Shown: positions 1 through 9,370 of the stretch, piece after piece
How positions within the stretch are numbered: position 1 is the stretch's first letter
How the letters are laid out: the number at the start of each line of letters is the position of its first letter
Assembly (NCBI RefSeq): GCF_003989665.1
Contig: NZ_RZIJ01000010.1
Coordinates: 62,001 to 126,000, forward strand
Length of the DNA: 64,000 nt
Direction: 5' to 3'
DNA from: Azospirillum doebereinerae
GTDB lineage: Bacteria > Pseudomonadota > Alphaproteobacteria > Azospirillales > Azospirillaceae
Program-made: the position numbers and the translations under genes
Notes under the pieces: model-generated
Databases searched by the model: none
Told to the model about the DNA's origin: nothing
Seen by the model: only the letters and a program-made list of their open reading frames with translations

Positions 1-264
1 CCGCTGAGGATTTCCGGTGACGCCGGCCGCTACGACCACCGCGAGGGGAACGACGACTACGCCCAGGCCGGCGCGCTGTTCCGCCTGATCGGCGCCGAGG
101 CCCAGGCGCGGCTGATGGGCAACATCGCCGGCTCGCTGGGGCAGGCCCCCGCCGCGATCCAGCAGCGCCAGTTGCGCCATTTCCTGGCCGCCGACCCGGC
201 CTATGGCCACGGCGTCGCCCAGAGGCTGGGCGTGACCATCGAGAGCGCCATCGCGGCCGAGTGA
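1..264 (+). CDS. Catalase, C-terminal fragment (5' end outside window)
   Basis: The first 87 codons in frame 1 run to a TGA at 262-264 and read as the C-terminal helical part of a monofunctional haem catalase. A GNDDYAQAGALFRL stretch is followed by a QARLMGNIAGSL segment and an IQQRQLRHFLAADPAYG segment, the order expected at the end of small-subunit catalases, which degrade hydrogen peroxide. The haem and active-site residues lie upstream of the window, so subclass and intactness cannot be judged. The protein ends about 20 residues after the last conserved helix, with no extra flavodoxin-like domain, which favours the small-subunit clade. The next gene is convergent, only 18 bases away. Confidence 0.85.
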   Translation, partial: PLRISGDAGRYDHREGNDDYAQAGALFRLIGAEAQARLMGNIAGSLGQAPAAIQQRQLRHFLAADPAYGHGVAQRLGVTIESAIAAE

Positions 265-282
265 TGCGCTGAAGGGCGCCGG

Positions 283-1443
283 TCAGAGGGCTTCGGACAC
301 CCTCCGGCCCTCGACCGGCGACCGGCGCGTCCGACGGAGCGTCCGCTGGCGCTCCAGCGTTAGGCCCAGCAGGATCAGCGCCCCCATGCCGCCGAGATTC
401 ACCGCCAGCACGGCGGCGATCCCCTGCGCCTTCAACAGCACGATGGTTCCGCAGAAGGACAGGATCAGACCGAGGCAGAACACCGGCAAGGAGTGTCGCC
501 CGCAATTCGTCAGGAGTTGCATCGGCCCCCATCTCAGCCACTTGGCGTCGCGGGGCACCAGCAGGGCCGCCGCGCAGGCCAGGGCCAGGAAATGCAGCAG
601 CCGCATCGGGCCGAGCGTATGCTTCTCGGCCAGCGGGATGCCCTGCTCCGGTAGGACGGCCTGCATTCCGCCCGGCAGCATCGCACGGATTCCTTCGGCC
701 GCCGCCCCCTTCCACAGCATCATCCCCAGCAGGATCGCCAGCGCCGCCGCCAGCAGCGCGCCCGACCGGGGCAGCCGGTGGCCGCCGCGCAGGGCGAAGG
801 CCATGGTCATGCCCAGGAAGAAGACGACCTGCCACGCCAGCGGGCTGAAGTTCCAGCGTTCCCCCCACAGATTCGGTGGCGAGAGGTCGGGCGCCACCTG
901 CACGCCCGCGTAGAGCGCCACCGGCCCCAGGAACGCCGCCACCCCGAACCGGGCGAGTAGCCACAGATAGGCCGGCGCCGCCACGATCAGCACGATGTAG
1001 AGCGCCAGGATGTCGAAGGCGTATGGCAGGTAGAGCAGCACCGCGTGCCACGCCAGCGCCGTCGCCGGCTGCTCGAAAAGCGGCAGAAAGCTGGCCAGCC
1101 GGTGCGAATCCGTCACCGAAACCAGCCCGCCGAACACGGAGATCCCGACGATCAGGCCGCAGGTTAGCATGGTCAGGAAATTCGCCACCCAGAGCTGGCG
1201 GCAACGGACCAGCGCCTTCATCTGGGAGGGAAGGAAGCCGCGCTCCGCGAAGAGCGGCGCGTAGGCCAGCGCCACGGCGTAACCGGAGATGAAGATGAAG
1301 ATCTCGGCCGCGTCGGAGGGGCCGAACCGGGCCGGCGTCACCTTCGCCAGAGGGTTGAGGCCGACGTGGTTGACGAAAATGATCAGAAGGGCTAGGCCCC
1401 GGAAAAGATCGAGCCGAACGTCCCTCGTTTGCCGTTCCAGCAT
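283..1443 (-). CDS. opgC: OpgC-like membrane acyltransferase
   Basis: A 386-residue polytopic membrane protein with about ten hydrophobic segments. The N-terminus (RDVRLDLFRGLALLIIF followed by VNH) is the hallmark of the OpgC branch of the acyltransferase-3 superfamily, and a PSDAAEIFIFISGY motif follows. Known family members succinylate osmoregulated periplasmic glucans at the inner membrane; the substrate here is inferred. The ATG at 1443 is preceded by GGAGGA. The gene stands alone, convergent with the catalase and separated by 157 bases from the coq10-like gene. A second, unrelated-looking acyltransferase-3 protein lies at 31489-32478. Confidence 0.8.
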   Translation of the reverse strand: MLERQTRDVRLDLFRGLALLIIFVNHVGLNPLAKVTPARFGPSDAAEIFIFISGYAVALAYAPLFAERGFLPSQMKALVRCRQLWVANFLTMLTCGLIVGISVFGGLVSVTDSHRLASFLPLFEQPATALAWHAVLLYLPYAFDILALYIVLIVAAPAYLWLLARFGVAAFLGPVALYAGVQVAPDLSPPNLWGERWNFSPLAWQVVFFLGMTMAFALRGGHRLPRSGALLAAALAILLGMMLWKGAAAEGIRAMLPGGMQAVLPEQGIPLAEKHTLGPMRLLHFLALACAAALLVPRDAKWLRWGPMQLLTNCGRHSLPVFCLGLILSFCGTIVLLKAQGIAAVLAVNLGGMGALILLGLTLERQRTLRRTRRSPVEGRRVSEAL

Positions 1444-1600
1444 GCTCCGATGTCCTCCTTCTCCTCACGACCGGTGCGTTCACGCAACCATACGTGCCGG
1501 GAAAGGAGAATCCTTCACACCATCATGCTCCGTTTCACCGCCTCCTGGGTGACCCGGATGTCCGCAAGGGAGCACAGGGGGTAGTCGATTCGGAGAGCAC

Positions 1601-2056
1601 TCAGGCCGATTGAGTCGCCCCGGCGCGCCCATACAGCTGGTTGGCCCGCGTCTCGAAGGCCTGCACCATCCGTCGCACGGCTTCGTTGAACAACAGGCCC
1701 ATGATCTTCTGCAGCATCTTGGAGCGGAACTCGAAATCCACGAAGAAATCGACGCAGCAACCGCCTTCGTGCTCGCGGAAGATCCAATGGTTGTTCAGGT
1801 ACTGGAACGGCCCATCGGTGTACTGGACGTTGATCCGGCATTCCGGCTCGTTCAGCTCCACCCGCGAGGTGAAGCGTTCGCGGACCATTTTGAAACCGAT
1901 GACGAGGTCCGCGAACATCACATCGCCTTCCCGGCGGCGGATGCGGGCGGCCAGACACCAGGGCAGAAACTCCGGATACCTCTCCACATCGGCGACCAGC
2001 GCGTACATCTGCATGGGCGTGTAGGGAAGAACCTTCTTTTCCGCGTGAGTCGGCAT
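1601..2056 (-). CDS. Coq10/RatA-type ubiquinone-binding START-domain protein
   Basis: The 151-residue protein consists of a single START/polyketide-cyclase-like domain. It begins with the family pattern of a short basic N-terminus, then YTPMQMYALVADVERYPEFLPWC. The middle FQYLNNHWIF and the C-terminal FEFRSKMLQKIMGLLFNEA helix match the Coq10/RatA family, whose members bind coenzyme Q and help respiration, or in some E. coli reports affect 70S assembly. Length is usual for the family. It is the last gene of the lipoic acid/PDH cluster, 25 bases after lipA, an order common in alphaproteobacteria. A role in quinone handling is inferred from family and position. Confidence 0.85.
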   Translation of the reverse strand: MPTHAEKKVLPYTPMQMYALVADVERYPEFLPWCLAARIRRREGDVMFADLVIGFKMVRERFTSRVELNEPECRINVQYTDGPFQYLNNHWIFREHEGGCCVDFFVDFEFRSKMLQKIMGLLFNEAVRRMVQAFETRANQLYGRAGATQSA

Positions 2057-2081
2057 GCCCTTACCTTCAATCCTTCCTGTC

Positions 2082-3035
2082 TCAGGCCGCGAGGCCGAGC
2101 TTCTTCAGCCGGGCCGCCCGCAGCTTCTCGAAATCGGCGCCCGCGTGGTAGGACGACCGGGTCAGCGGCGACGACGCCACCAGCAGGAAGCCCTTGCCAC
2201 GACCGACCGTGGTATAACCGGCGAACTCCTCCGGCGTCACGAAGCGATCGACCGCCGCGTGCTTCGGCGTCGGCTGGAGATACTGCCCAATCGTCATGAA
2301 GTCCACATCGGCGGCGCGGAGATCGTCCATCACCTGCCCGATTTCCTCCTTCGTCTCGCCCAGGCCGACCATGACGCCGGACTTGGTGAAGATGGTGGGG
2401 TCGAGTTCCTTGACCTTCGCCAGCAGTTGCAGCGAGGTGAAGTAGCGCGCTCCCGGCCGGATCGTCGGGTAGAGGCGCGGCGCCGTTTCCAGATTGTGGT
2501 TGAACACGTCGGGCTTGGCGGCGACGACGATCTCCAGCGCGCCCTTCTTCTTCTGGAAGTCGGGGGTCAGGATCTCGATGGTCGTGCCGGGCGACGCCTC
2601 GCGGATGGCGCGGATGGTGCGGGCGAAATGCTCCGCCCCGCCGTCCTCCAGGTCGTCGCGGTCGACCGAGGTGATGACGACGTGGCTCAGCTTGAGCTGG
2701 CCGACCGCCTCACCGACCTTCTCGGGCTCATGCGGGTCGAGCTTGTCGGGGCGCCCGGTCTCGACGTTGCAGAAGGCGCAGCCGCGCGTGCAGATCGCGC
2801 CCAGGATCATGAAGGTCGCGTGCTTCTGCTTCCAGCACTCGCCGATGTTCGGGCAGGCCGCCTCCTCGCACACCGTGTTGAGCTTGAGGCCGCGCATCAG
2901 CTGGCGGGTCTCGTTGTACTCCTGGCTCATCGGCGCCTTGACGCGAATCCAGGCGGGCTTGCGCTGGATCGGGTTGTCGGGCTTGTGGGCCTTTTCCGGG
3001 TGGCGAAGCTTCTCGGTCGGATCGACGAGGGTCAT
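2082..3035 (-). CDS. lipA: Lipoyl synthase
   Basis: Radical-SAM enzyme that inserts two sulfurs into octanoyl groups on E2 and GcvH domains. With the ATG at 3035 the protein has 317 residues. Both iron-sulfur sites are visible: the auxiliary cluster cysteines 56, 61 and 67 in [12 protein letters not shown], and the SAM-cluster cysteines 82, 86 and 89 in CTRGCAFC. The C-terminal RSSYHAG motif is also present. An in-frame upstream ATG would add 40 residues of basic, non-conserved sequence and was rejected. It sits downstream of lpdA and DUF29 on the same strand, placing cofactor assembly beside the pyruvate dehydrogenase that uses it. Confidence 0.96.
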   Translation of the reverse strand: MTLVDPTEKLRHPEKAHKPDNPIQRKPAWIRVKAPMSQEYNETRQLMRGLKLNTVCEEAACPNIGECWKQKHATFMILGAICTRGCAFCNVETGRPDKLDPHEPEKVGEAVGQLKLSHVVITSVDRDDLEDGGAEHFARTIRAIREASPGTTIEILTPDFQKKKGALEIVVAAKPDVFNHNLETAPRLYPTIRPGARYFTSLQLLAKVKELDPTIFTKSGVMVGLGETKEEIGQVMDDLRAADVDFMTIGQYLQPTPKHAAVDRFVTPEEFAGYTTVGRGKGFLLVASSPLTRSSYHAGADFEKLRAARLKKLGLAA

Positions 3036-3093
3036 GGTCTGAAGGCTCCCGACGGCCGGCACGCTTGCGGCCCCGAAGATGAACGGAAAGGCG

Positions 3094-3579
3094 TCACGCC
3101 CGCCAGTCCGGCGGAAACAGAGCCGCCGGATAGGCCGGATCGAGCGCTTGGTCAAGCGTGAAAGGCGGCTCGACCGGTATGTGCGAATTGGGCACGTCGG
3201 CTTCGGCGGCGGCCTTGAGCCGGGCGTCCTCGTAGACGTCGTCGAAAACCTCGGCGACGTAAGGGCGCAGGCTCGGGCTGTCCTTGATGTCGCGGAGCAA
3301 CTTCTTGCGCTGCTCGCGGATGGTCAGCCGCCACCCGCGCTCGCACCGCTCGCGCAGGTCGGGGCAGCACAGCCATTTCAGCAGATGCACCAGCAGCACG
3401 GACAGGCGGCTGTCGATCTCCGATTTCTGGCTGCGCCCCAGGATCTCGATCTCCTCGGCGACGTTCGCCCAGTCGATGGGGGCGTTGGTGCGCTCGGCGC
3501 CGGCGCGGCGAAGCTCCGCCGCCTGGGTTTGCGTCCAGGCGTAGAAATCCTCGTCGTATCCGGCGCTTGCGCGGTCCAT
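3094..3579 (-). CDS. DUF29 family protein
   Basis: A 161-residue protein of the DUF29 family, recognised from [17 protein letters not shown] near the start, the [20 protein letters not shown] block and a later [16 protein letters not shown] segment. DUF29 proteins are small, helical, common in cyanobacteria and alphaproteobacteria and of unknown function. The ATG at 3579 has AAAGG eight bases upstream; a GTG directly before it is an alternative. It lies between lpdA (41 bases upstream in transcription order) and lipA (58 bases downstream), so it may be cotranscribed with the PDH cluster, but nothing in its sequence shows a lipoate or PDH role. Confidence 0.75.
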   Translation of the reverse strand: MDRASAGYDEDFYAWTQTQAAELRRAGAERTNAPIDWANVAEEIEILGRSQKSEIDSRLSVLLVHLLKWLCCPDLRERCERGWRLTIREQRKKLLRDIKDSPSLRPYVAEVFDDVYEDARLKAAAEADVPNSHIPVEPPFTLDQALDPAYPAALFPPDWRA

Positions 3580-3620
3580 CACCCGAACCTTTGGAAGAAC
3601 GTCGTCTCGGAAAAGCTTAA

Positions 3621-5018
3621 CTAGAAGTGGATAGCCCGGCCATAGGCATCAAGCACCGACTCGTGCATCATCTCCGACAGGGTCGGGTGCGGGAACACGG
3701 TGTGCATCAACTCGGCCTCGGTCGTCTCCATGGTCTTGGCGACGGTGTAGCCCTGGATCAGCTCGGTCACCTCCGCGCCGATCATGTGGGCGCCGAGCAG
3801 TTCGCCGGTCTTGGCGTCGAACACGGTCTTGACCATGCCCTCCGTCTCGCCCAGCGCGATGGCCTTGCCGTTGCCGATGAAGGGGAAGCGGCCGACCTTG
3901 ACCTCGTAGCCCTTCTCCTTGGCCTTCTTCTCCGTCAGGCCGACCGAGGCGACCTGCGGGTGCGAGTAGGTGCAGCCCGGAATGCCCAGCACGTTCAGCG
4001 CGTGCGGGTGCTTGCCGGCGATGTGCTCGGCGACGATCACGCCCTCGTGGCTGGCCTTGTGGGCGAGCCAGGGCGCGCCCGTCACGTCGCCGATGGCGTA
4101 GACGCCCGGCTCGTCGGTCTCGCACATCGCGTTGGTCTGGATGTGCCCGCGGTCCGTCTTCACCTTGGTGCTTTCCAGCCCCAGGTTCTCGGTGTTCGGG
4201 CTGATGCCGACGGCGACGATGACGCGGTCGACCGTGATGTCCTCGGTCTTGCCGCCATGCTCGACGCCGACCGTCACGCTGTCGGCGGTCTTGCGCAGGT
4301 TGCCGGCCTTGCCGCCGGTGATGATGCGCATGCCCTGCTTCTCGAAGGACTTGCGGGCCATCGCGGAGATCTCCTCATCCTCCACCGGGAGGATGCGGTC
4401 CATCACCTCGACCACCGTCACCTTGGCGCCGAGCGCGTTGTAGAAGCTGGCGAACTCGATGCCGATGGCGCCGGAGCCGATGACCAGCAGCGACTTCGGC
4501 ATCACGTCCGGGGTCATCGCCTTGCGGTAGGTCCAGACCAGCTTGCCGTCGTCCTCCAGCCCCGGCAGGGTGCGGGCGCGGGCGCCGGTGGCGATGATGA
4601 TGTGCTTGGCGCCGAAGGTGCCGACCGGAGCCGACCCCTTGGTGACCGTCACCTGCCCCTTGCCGGCCAGCTTGGCCGAGCCTTCGATGACGGTGACCTT
4701 GTTCTTCTTCAGCAGGTGCTTGACGCCGCCGTTGAGCTGGTTGGCCACCTTGCGCGAGCGCTGCACGACCTTGTCGAGGTCGAAGGTCGCGTTCTGCACG
4801 GACAGGCCGTAATCGGCGGCGTGCTTGGCGAGATGCAGCACCTCGGCCGAGCGCAGCAGCGCCTTGGTCGGGATGCAGCCCCAGTTCAGGCAGATGCCGC
4901 CGAGGTTTTCACGCTCGATGACGGCGGTGCTGAGGCCAAGCTGCGCGGCGCGGATCGCCGCGACGTAGCCGCCCGGTCCGCCACCGATGACGATGACGTC
5001 GTAATTCATGTCGGCCAA
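3621..5018 (-). CDS. lpdA: Dihydrolipoyl dehydrogenase (E3 of PDH complex)
   Basis: FAD-dependent enzyme that reoxidises dihydrolipoyl groups and passes electrons to NAD. The 465-residue protein shows the FAD-binding GGGPGG at 12-17, the redox disulfide CLNWGC (Cys43 and Cys48), an NAD-binding GSGAIGIEFASFY segment, the second FAD motif YAIGDVTG, and the active-site HPHPTLSEMMHE near the C-terminus. There is no N-terminal lipoyl domain, unlike some E3 paralogues. It is the last of the four PDH complex genes in transcription order and is separated from pdhC by a chorismate-mutase-family gene. The position makes it the PDH-dedicated E3. Confidence 0.96.
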   Translation of the reverse strand: MADMNYDVIVIGGGPGGYVAAIRAAQLGLSTAVIERENLGGICLNWGCIPTKALLRSAEVLHLAKHAADYGLSVQNATFDLDKVVQRSRKVANQLNGGVKHLLKKNKVTVIEGSAKLAGKGQVTVTKGSAPVGTFGAKHIIIATGARARTLPGLEDDGKLVWTYRKAMTPDVMPKSLLVIGSGAIGIEFASFYNALGAKVTVVEVMDRILPVEDEEISAMARKSFEKQGMRIITGGKAGNLRKTADSVTVGVEHGGKTEDITVDRVIVAVGISPNTENLGLESTKVKTDRGHIQTNAMCETDEPGVYAIGDVTGAPWLAHKASHEGVIVAEHIAGKHPHALNVLGIPGCTYSHPQVASVGLTEKKAKEKGYEVKVGRFPFIGNGKAIALGETEGMVKTVFDAKTGELLGAHMIGAEVTELIQGYTVAKTMETTEAELMHTVFPHPTLSEMMHESVLDAYGRAIHF

Positions 5019-5033
5019 GAAACTTCTCCCCAG

Positions 5034-5351
5034 TCAGGAGCGAGGCGTGTCCTGCGGGCCGGCGGCAAAGATGCCCTCCTCGACCCGGCACGCCTCGTCG
5101 ATGATCATCTGGTACAGGGCGGCCATGAAAACCGGATCGAGGCCGTAATCCATGCCCCGCTCGGCCGCCAGCGCCTTCACCGCTTCGACGCGGTCGGGCA
5201 GGATGGCCGGAAGCCCTTCCGCCATCTTCACCACGGCGACGCGGTGGACGACGGACAGGCGCTTGCCCAGCAGCGCGACGATCTCGTCGTCGATGGCGTC
5301 GATTTCGGCGCGAAGCGGGGCAAGGCTGGCGATCACGATCCGGTTTCCCAA
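5034..5351 (-). CDS. Chorismate mutase family (AroQ/PchB-like) protein
   Basis: A 105-residue all-helical protein of the AroQ fold. It has the LRAEIDAIDDEIVALLGKR helix start (Arg and Asp contacts), VVHRVAVVK, PDRVEAVKALA and a C-terminal YQMIIDEA helix carrying the conserved Gln. The family converts chorismate to prephenate; relatives such as PchB are isochorismate-pyruvate lyases, and the GLDPVFMAALYQMIID segment resembles that branch as much as true mutases. It sits 7 bases after the pdhC stop and 15 bases before the lpdA start, so it must be cotranscribed with PDH genes. Why a shikimate-pathway enzyme is there is not evident; a pyruvate-releasing lyase would at least share a metabolite with PDH. 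Confidence 0.8.
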   Translation of the reverse strand: MGNRIVIASLAPLRAEIDAIDDEIVALLGKRLSVVHRVAVVKMAEGLPAILPDRVEAVKALAAERGMDYGLDPVFMAALYQMIIDEACRVEEGIFAAGPQDTPRS

Positions 5352-5358
5352 GGTCAGG

Positions 5359-6696
5359 TTAGAGGAGCATCGACAGCGGATCCTCGATCAGCTTCTTGAA
5401 AGCCGCAAGGAATTCCGCGCCGACCGCGCCGTCCACCACGCGGTGGTCGACCGACAGGGTGCAGCTCATCACTGTGGCGACGGCCAGCGCGCCGTCCTTG
5501 ACGACGGGACGCTGTTCGCCGGCACCGACCGCCAGGATGCAGCCCTGGGGCGGGTTGATGATCGCCGCGAACTCCTTCACCCCGAACATGCCGAGGTTGG
5601 AGATCGAGAAGGTGCCGCCCTGGAACTCCTCCGGCTTCAGCTTGCCGTCGCGGGCGCGCTTGGCCAGATCCTTCATCTCGGACGAGATTTGGGCGAGACC
5701 CTTGCCCTCGGCCTTCTTGATGATCGGGGTGATCAGGCCGGTGGGCGTGGCGACCGCCACCGACACGTCGGCGTGGTCGTATTGCAGGATCGCCGAGTCC
5801 GTCCAAGCCGCGTTCGCCGCCGGGACCTTCTTCAGCGCCAGCGCGACCGCGCGGATGACGAAGTCGTTGACCGACAGCTTGTAGGCATCCGACCGGCCGT
5901 TCAGCTCGGTGCGCACCTTCAGCAGGGCGTCGAGCTGGATCTCCACCGTCAGGTAGAAATGCGGGACGGTCTGCTTGGCCTCGGTCAGGCGCCGGGCGAT
6001 GACCTTGCGCATCCCGCTGTTGGGGATCTCGGTGTAGGTCATGCCAAGCTTGTCGGACAGGTCCTTGGCGTCCACGCCGGCGGCCGGCTTCGCCGCCGGA
6101 GCGGGCGCGGCCGGAGCGGCGGCGGGGGCCGCAGCCGCAGCCGGAGCGGCAGCCGCCGGGGCGGCGGCGGGCTTGGCCGGGCCGGCGGCCTTGGCGGCCT
6201 CGACGTCGGCCTTGACGATGCGGCCGTTGGGGCCGCTGCCCTTGACCGCCTTCAGGTCCACGCCGGCCTGTTCGGCGACGCGGCGGGCCAGCGGGCTGGC
6301 GAACACGCGCTCGCCATGGGCGGCGGCCGGAGCCGAAGCCGCCGGAGCGGCAGCGGCCGGGGCGGACGCCGGAGCCGGAGCGGCTGGGGCGGGCGCGGCG
6401 GCGGCCGGAGCGGGAGCCGGGGCCGGAGCGGCCGACAGCGCGCTCTCGTCCTCGCCCTCTTCCAGCAGGATGGCGATGGGCGTGTTCACCGCGACGCCCT
6501 GGGTGCCGGCGGCGATCAGGATCTTGCCGATGCGGCCTTCATCGACCGCCTCGACCTCCATCGTGGCCTTGTCGGTTTCGATCTCGGCGAGCACGTCGCC
6601 GGACTTCACCGTGTCGCCTTCCTTCTTCAGCCACTTGGCGAGGTTGCCCTCGGTCATCGTGGGCGAGAGGGCGGGCATCAGAATCTGAACGGTCAT
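5359..6696 (-). CDS. pdhC: Pyruvate dehydrogenase E2, dihydrolipoamide acetyltransferase
   Basis: Core enzyme of the PDH complex, transferring acetyl from lipoamide to CoA. In the 445-residue protein one lipoyl domain (about 1-80) carries the modifiable Lys43 in [11 protein letters not shown] long Ala/Pro linker (about 80-130) leads to the peripheral-subunit-binding domain ([17 protein letters not shown] to GRIVKADVE), and after a second Ala-rich linker comes the catalytic domain, ending with [12 protein letters not shown] (His418 and Asp422). One lipoyl domain instead of the three in E. coli is normal for alphaproteobacteria. The gene lies 16 bases after pdhB. Confidence 0.96.
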   Translation of the reverse strand: MTVQILMPALSPTMTEGNLAKWLKKEGDTVKSGDVLAEIETDKATMEVEAVDEGRIGKILIAAGTQGVAVNTPIAILLEEGEDESALSAAPAPAPAPAAAAPAPAAPAPASAPAAAAPAASAPAAAHGERVFASPLARRVAEQAGVDLKAVKGSGPNGRIVKADVEAAKAAGPAKPAAAPAAAAPAAAAAPAAAPAAPAPAAKPAAGVDAKDLSDKLGMTYTEIPNSGMRKVIARRLTEAKQTVPHFYLTVEIQLDALLKVRTELNGRSDAYKLSVNDFVIRAVALALKKVPAANAAWTDSAILQYDHADVSVAVATPTGLITPIIKKAEGKGLAQISSEMKDLAKRARDGKLKPEEFQGGTFSISNLGMFGVKEFAAIINPPQGCILAVGAGEQRPVVKDGALAVATVMSCTLSVDHRVVDGAVGAEFLAAFKKLIEDPLSMLL

Positions 6697-6712
6697 GATC
6701 TAGAGCCCCCTC

Positions 6713-8107
6713 TCAACGGTAGCAGGCTTGCTTGGCGGCCTTGACGATGTGATCGACCTGCGGCAGCGCCAGCTTTTCCAGGTTGGCGGCGTAGGGCATC
6801 GGCACGTCCAGACCGGCCACGCGGATCACCGGCGCGTCGAGGTAGTCGAAGGCCTGCTCCATCATCAGCGCGGCCAGCTCGGAGCCGATGCCGGCGAAGG
6901 GCCAGCCCTCCTCGACCGAAACCAGGCGGTTGGTCTTCTTGACGCTGTTGACGATGGTCTCGGTGTCGAGCGGACGGATCGTGCGCAGGTTGATGACCTC
7001 CGCCTCGATGCCTTCCTTGGCCAGGATCTCGGCGGCGGCCAGCGCGTGGCCGACCATGATCGAGAAGGCGGTGATCGTCACGTCCTTGCCGGCGCGCTCG
7101 ATCTTGGCCTTGCCGATCGGCAGGGTGAACTCCTCGTCCTCCGGGACCTCGAAGCTCTGGCCGTAGAGGATCTCGTTCTCGAGGAAGACGATCGGGTTGC
7201 GATCGCGGATCGCCGACTTCAGCAGGCCCTTGGCGTCGGCCGCCGACCAGGGCGACACGACCTTCAGGCCCGGGCAATGCGCGTACCACGAGGCGTAGCA
7301 CTGCGAATGCTGGGCGCCGACGCGGGCGGCGGCGCCGTTCGGACCACGGAACACGATCGAGTTGCTCATCTGGCCGCCCGACATGTACAGCGTCTTGGCG
7401 GCCGAGTTGATGATGTGGTCGATCGCCTGCATGGCGAAGTTGAAGGTCATGAATTCGACGACCGGCTTCAAGCCCTTGAAGGCGGCACCGACGCCCAGGC
7501 CGGCGAAGCCGATCTCGGTGATCGGCGTGTCGATGACGCGGCGGTCGCCGAACTCCTGCAGCAGGCCCTGGGTCACCTTGTAAGCGCCCTGGTACTGCGC
7601 GACCTCCTCGCCCATGACGAACACCTTGTCGTCACGGCGCATTTCCTCGGCCATCGCGTCGCGCAGCGCTTCGCGGACCGTCTTCTTGACGGTCTTGGCC
7701 ATGAACTTGTCCTCGTCCGACGCGGGCGCCGCGACCGGGGCCGCCGGCACCGTGGGGGCCGGGGCCGGAGCGGGCGCCGCTTCCGCCGCCGGGGCGGGGG
7801 CAGCGGCGGCGGGAGCGGCGGCGGCCGGGGCGTTGCCGCCCTTGCTCAGCGCGCTCTCGTCCTCGCCCTCTTCCAGCAGGACGGCGATGGGGGTGTTCAC
7901 GGCGACGTTGTCGGTGCCTTCGGCGATCAGGATCTTGCCGACGCGGCCTTCATCGACCGCCTCGACCTCCATGGTCGCCTTGTCGGTTTCGATCTCGGCG
8001 AGGACATCGCCGGACTTCACCGAGTCACCTTCCTTCTTCAGCCATTTCGCCAGTTTGCCCTCGGTCATCGTGGGCGACAGGGCCGGCATCAGCACTTCGA
8101 TCGGCAT
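6713..8107 (-). CDS. pdhB: Pyruvate dehydrogenase E1 beta with N-terminal lipoyl domain
   Basis: The 464-residue protein fuses a lipoyl domain (about 1-80, Lys43 in [10 protein letters not shown], nearly identical to that of the adjacent E2) through an Ala/Pro linker to a transketolase-type E1-beta subunit. The catalytic part shows [26 protein letters not shown] and the typical C-terminal half ending in a [15 protein letters not shown] segment. E1-beta with its own lipoyl domain is known in alphaproteobacteria such as Zymomonas and Sinorhizobium. It pairs with PdhA as an alpha2beta2 heterotetramer. The two lipoyl domains also share DNA similarity, suggesting duplication or gene conversion between pdhB and pdhC. 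Confidence 0.96.
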   Translation of the reverse strand: MPIEVLMPALSPTMTEGKLAKWLKKEGDSVKSGDVLAEIETDKATMEVEAVDEGRVGKILIAEGTDNVAVNTPIAVLLEEGEDESALSKGGNAPAAAAPAAAAPAPAAEAAPAPAPAPTVPAAPVAAPASDEDKFMAKTVKKTVREALRDAMAEEMRRDDKVFVMGEEVAQYQGAYKVTQGLLQEFGDRRVIDTPITEIGFAGLGVGAAFKGLKPVVEFMTFNFAMQAIDHIINSAAKTLYMSGGQMSNSIVFRGPNGAAARVGAQHSQCYASWYAHCPGLKVVSPWSAADAKGLLKSAIRDRNPIVFLENEILYGQSFEVPEDEEFTLPIGKAKIERAGKDVTITAFSIMVGHALAAAEILAKEGIEAEVINLRTIRPLDTETIVNSVKKTNRLVSVEEGWPFAGIGSELAALMMEQAFDYLDAPVIRVAGLDVPMPYAANLEKLALPQVDHIVKAAKQACYR

Positions 8108-8178
8108 TCCTCAACCTCCGGCGGCGCGGGGATTCCGGTTTCCCGTCCCACAGGCGCCGCTCCCGCTTATCGTTGACG

Positions 8179-9198
8179 TCAGGATTCGACGAGAATGTCG
8201 GTCCACAGCTCCGACGGATCGGGCTCCGGGCTCTGCTGGGCGAATTCGGCCGATTCGGTGACGATGGCCTTCACCTCGCGGTCGATCTCCTTCAGCTTGT
8301 CCTCGTCGGCGTGGTTGCCTGCCAGGATCTTCGCCTTGAGCTGATCGATGGGATCGGATTCCGACCGCATCTTCTCGACCTCTTCCTTCGTCCGGTACTT
8401 GGCCGGGTCGGACATCGAGTGGCCGCGGTAGCGGTAGGTCTTCATCTCCAGGATGACGGGGCCGTTGCCGCCACGGATGTGGGGCACCCACTGGTCCGCC
8501 GCGGCCTTGACCTCCAGCACGTCCATGCCGTTGACCTGATAGCCGGGGATGCCGTAGGCGGCGCCGCGCTGGTGCAGCTCGCCGGCCGAGGCGCGCTCCT
8601 GCGAGGTGCCCATGGCGTATTTGTTGTTCTCGATGATGAAGAGCACCGGCAGCTTCCACAGCGCCGCCATGTTGAAGCTCTCGTAGACTTGGCCCTGGTT
8701 GATCGCGCCGTCGCCGCAATACACGGCGGCCACGCCACCGTCGTTGCTGTACTTGTGCGCGAAGGCCAGACCGGTGCCGAGCGGGACCTGCCCGCCGACG
8801 ATGCCGTGGCCGCCGAAGAAGTTCTTCTCCTGGCTGAACATGTGCATCGAGCCGCCCTTGCCCTTGGAGTAGCCTCCACGGCGTCCGGTCAGCTCGGCCA
8901 TCACGCCTTTGGCGTCCATGCCGCAGGCCAGCATGTGGCCGTGGTCACGGTAGCTGGTGATGACGCTGTCGCCCTCGTTCAGCGCGGCCTGCACGCCGAC
9001 GACGACGGCTTCCTGGCCGATGTAGAGATGGCAGAAGCCGCCGATCAGGCCCATGCCATAGAGCTGGCCCGCCTTCTCCTCGAAGCGGCGGATCAGCAGC
9101 ATCTCGCGGTAATAGTGGAGAAGGTCTTCGGTCGAAGCGGCTTGAGCGGGCGCAGACTCGGTTTGCGCCTTGGTCGGACGGCGTCGGGACGCGGCCAT
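8179..9198 (-). CDS. pdhA: Pyruvate dehydrogenase E1 alpha
   Basis: Thiamine-diphosphate-dependent subunit that decarboxylates pyruvate. The 339-residue protein contains YYREMLLIRRFEEKAGQLYG near the start, GFCHLYIGQEA, the ThDP/Mg motif GDGAINQGQVYESFN, and the phospho-loop-like YRGHSMSDPAKYR. The ATG at 9198 was chosen because GGGGAGGA lies just upstream and the family begins here; a frame open to 9327 adds only non-conserved residues. First gene of the pdhABC cluster; a candidate promoter at 9285-9313 and an 8-bp hairpin at 9223-9245 lie in its leader. The ftsB-like gene is upstream on the same strand, the usual alphaproteobacterial order. Confidence 0.96.
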   Translation of the reverse strand: MAASRRRPTKAQTESAPAQAASTEDLLHYYREMLLIRRFEEKAGQLYGMGLIGGFCHLYIGQEAVVVGVQAALNEGDSVITSYRDHGHMLACGMDAKGVMAELTGRRGGYSKGKGGSMHMFSQEKNFFGGHGIVGGQVPLGTGLAFAHKYSNDGGVAAVYCGDGAINQGQVYESFNMAALWKLPVLFIIENNKYAMGTSQERASAGELHQRGAAYGIPGYQVNGMDVLEVKAAADQWVPHIRGGNGPVILEMKTYRYRGHSMSDPAKYRTKEEVEKMRSESDPIDQLKAKILAGNHADEDKLKEIDREVKAIVTESAEFAQQSPEPDPSELWTDILVES

Positions 9199-9222
9199 GG
9201 TTCCTCCCCAGGGTTCATGCGG

Positions 9223-9245
9223 CGGCGGCCTTGAGACGGCCGCCG
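9223..9245 (-). other. Hairpin in the pdhA leader
   Basis: CGGCGGCC and GGCCGCCG form a perfect 8-bp stem around a 7-base loop, ending 24 bases upstream of the pdhA start codon and just before its ribosome-binding site. There is no T-run after it on the minus strand, so it is not a typical terminator. It could be mRNA-stabilising or simply a product of high GC content. Confidence 0.35.
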
Positions 9246-9284
9246 TCACCACGCGTTGCGGGCAACGGATTCCCGCACCGGAAG

Positions 9285-9313
9285 CGGATATGGCGCGCAC
9301 AGTACACGAGCAA
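9285..9313 (-). promoter_or_regulatory. Candidate sigma-70 promoter of the pdh cluster
   Basis: Reading the minus strand, TTGCTC (9308-9313) is followed after exactly 17 bases by TATCCG (9285-9290). This lies about 85 bases before the pdhA start and after the ftsB-like gene. The match to consensus is moderate (4/6 and 3/6), so it is a suggestion only. Confidence 0.35.
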
Positions 9314-9370
9314 ATCCGCTCGCGCAAACACCTGTTTTTGCAGGCGTATTTCGGATTAACCGGGTTTCGG

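Noticed and set aside
3036..3155. Longer lipA start
   Set aside because: Forty extra residues are basic and non-conserved; the ATG at 3035 matches the family.
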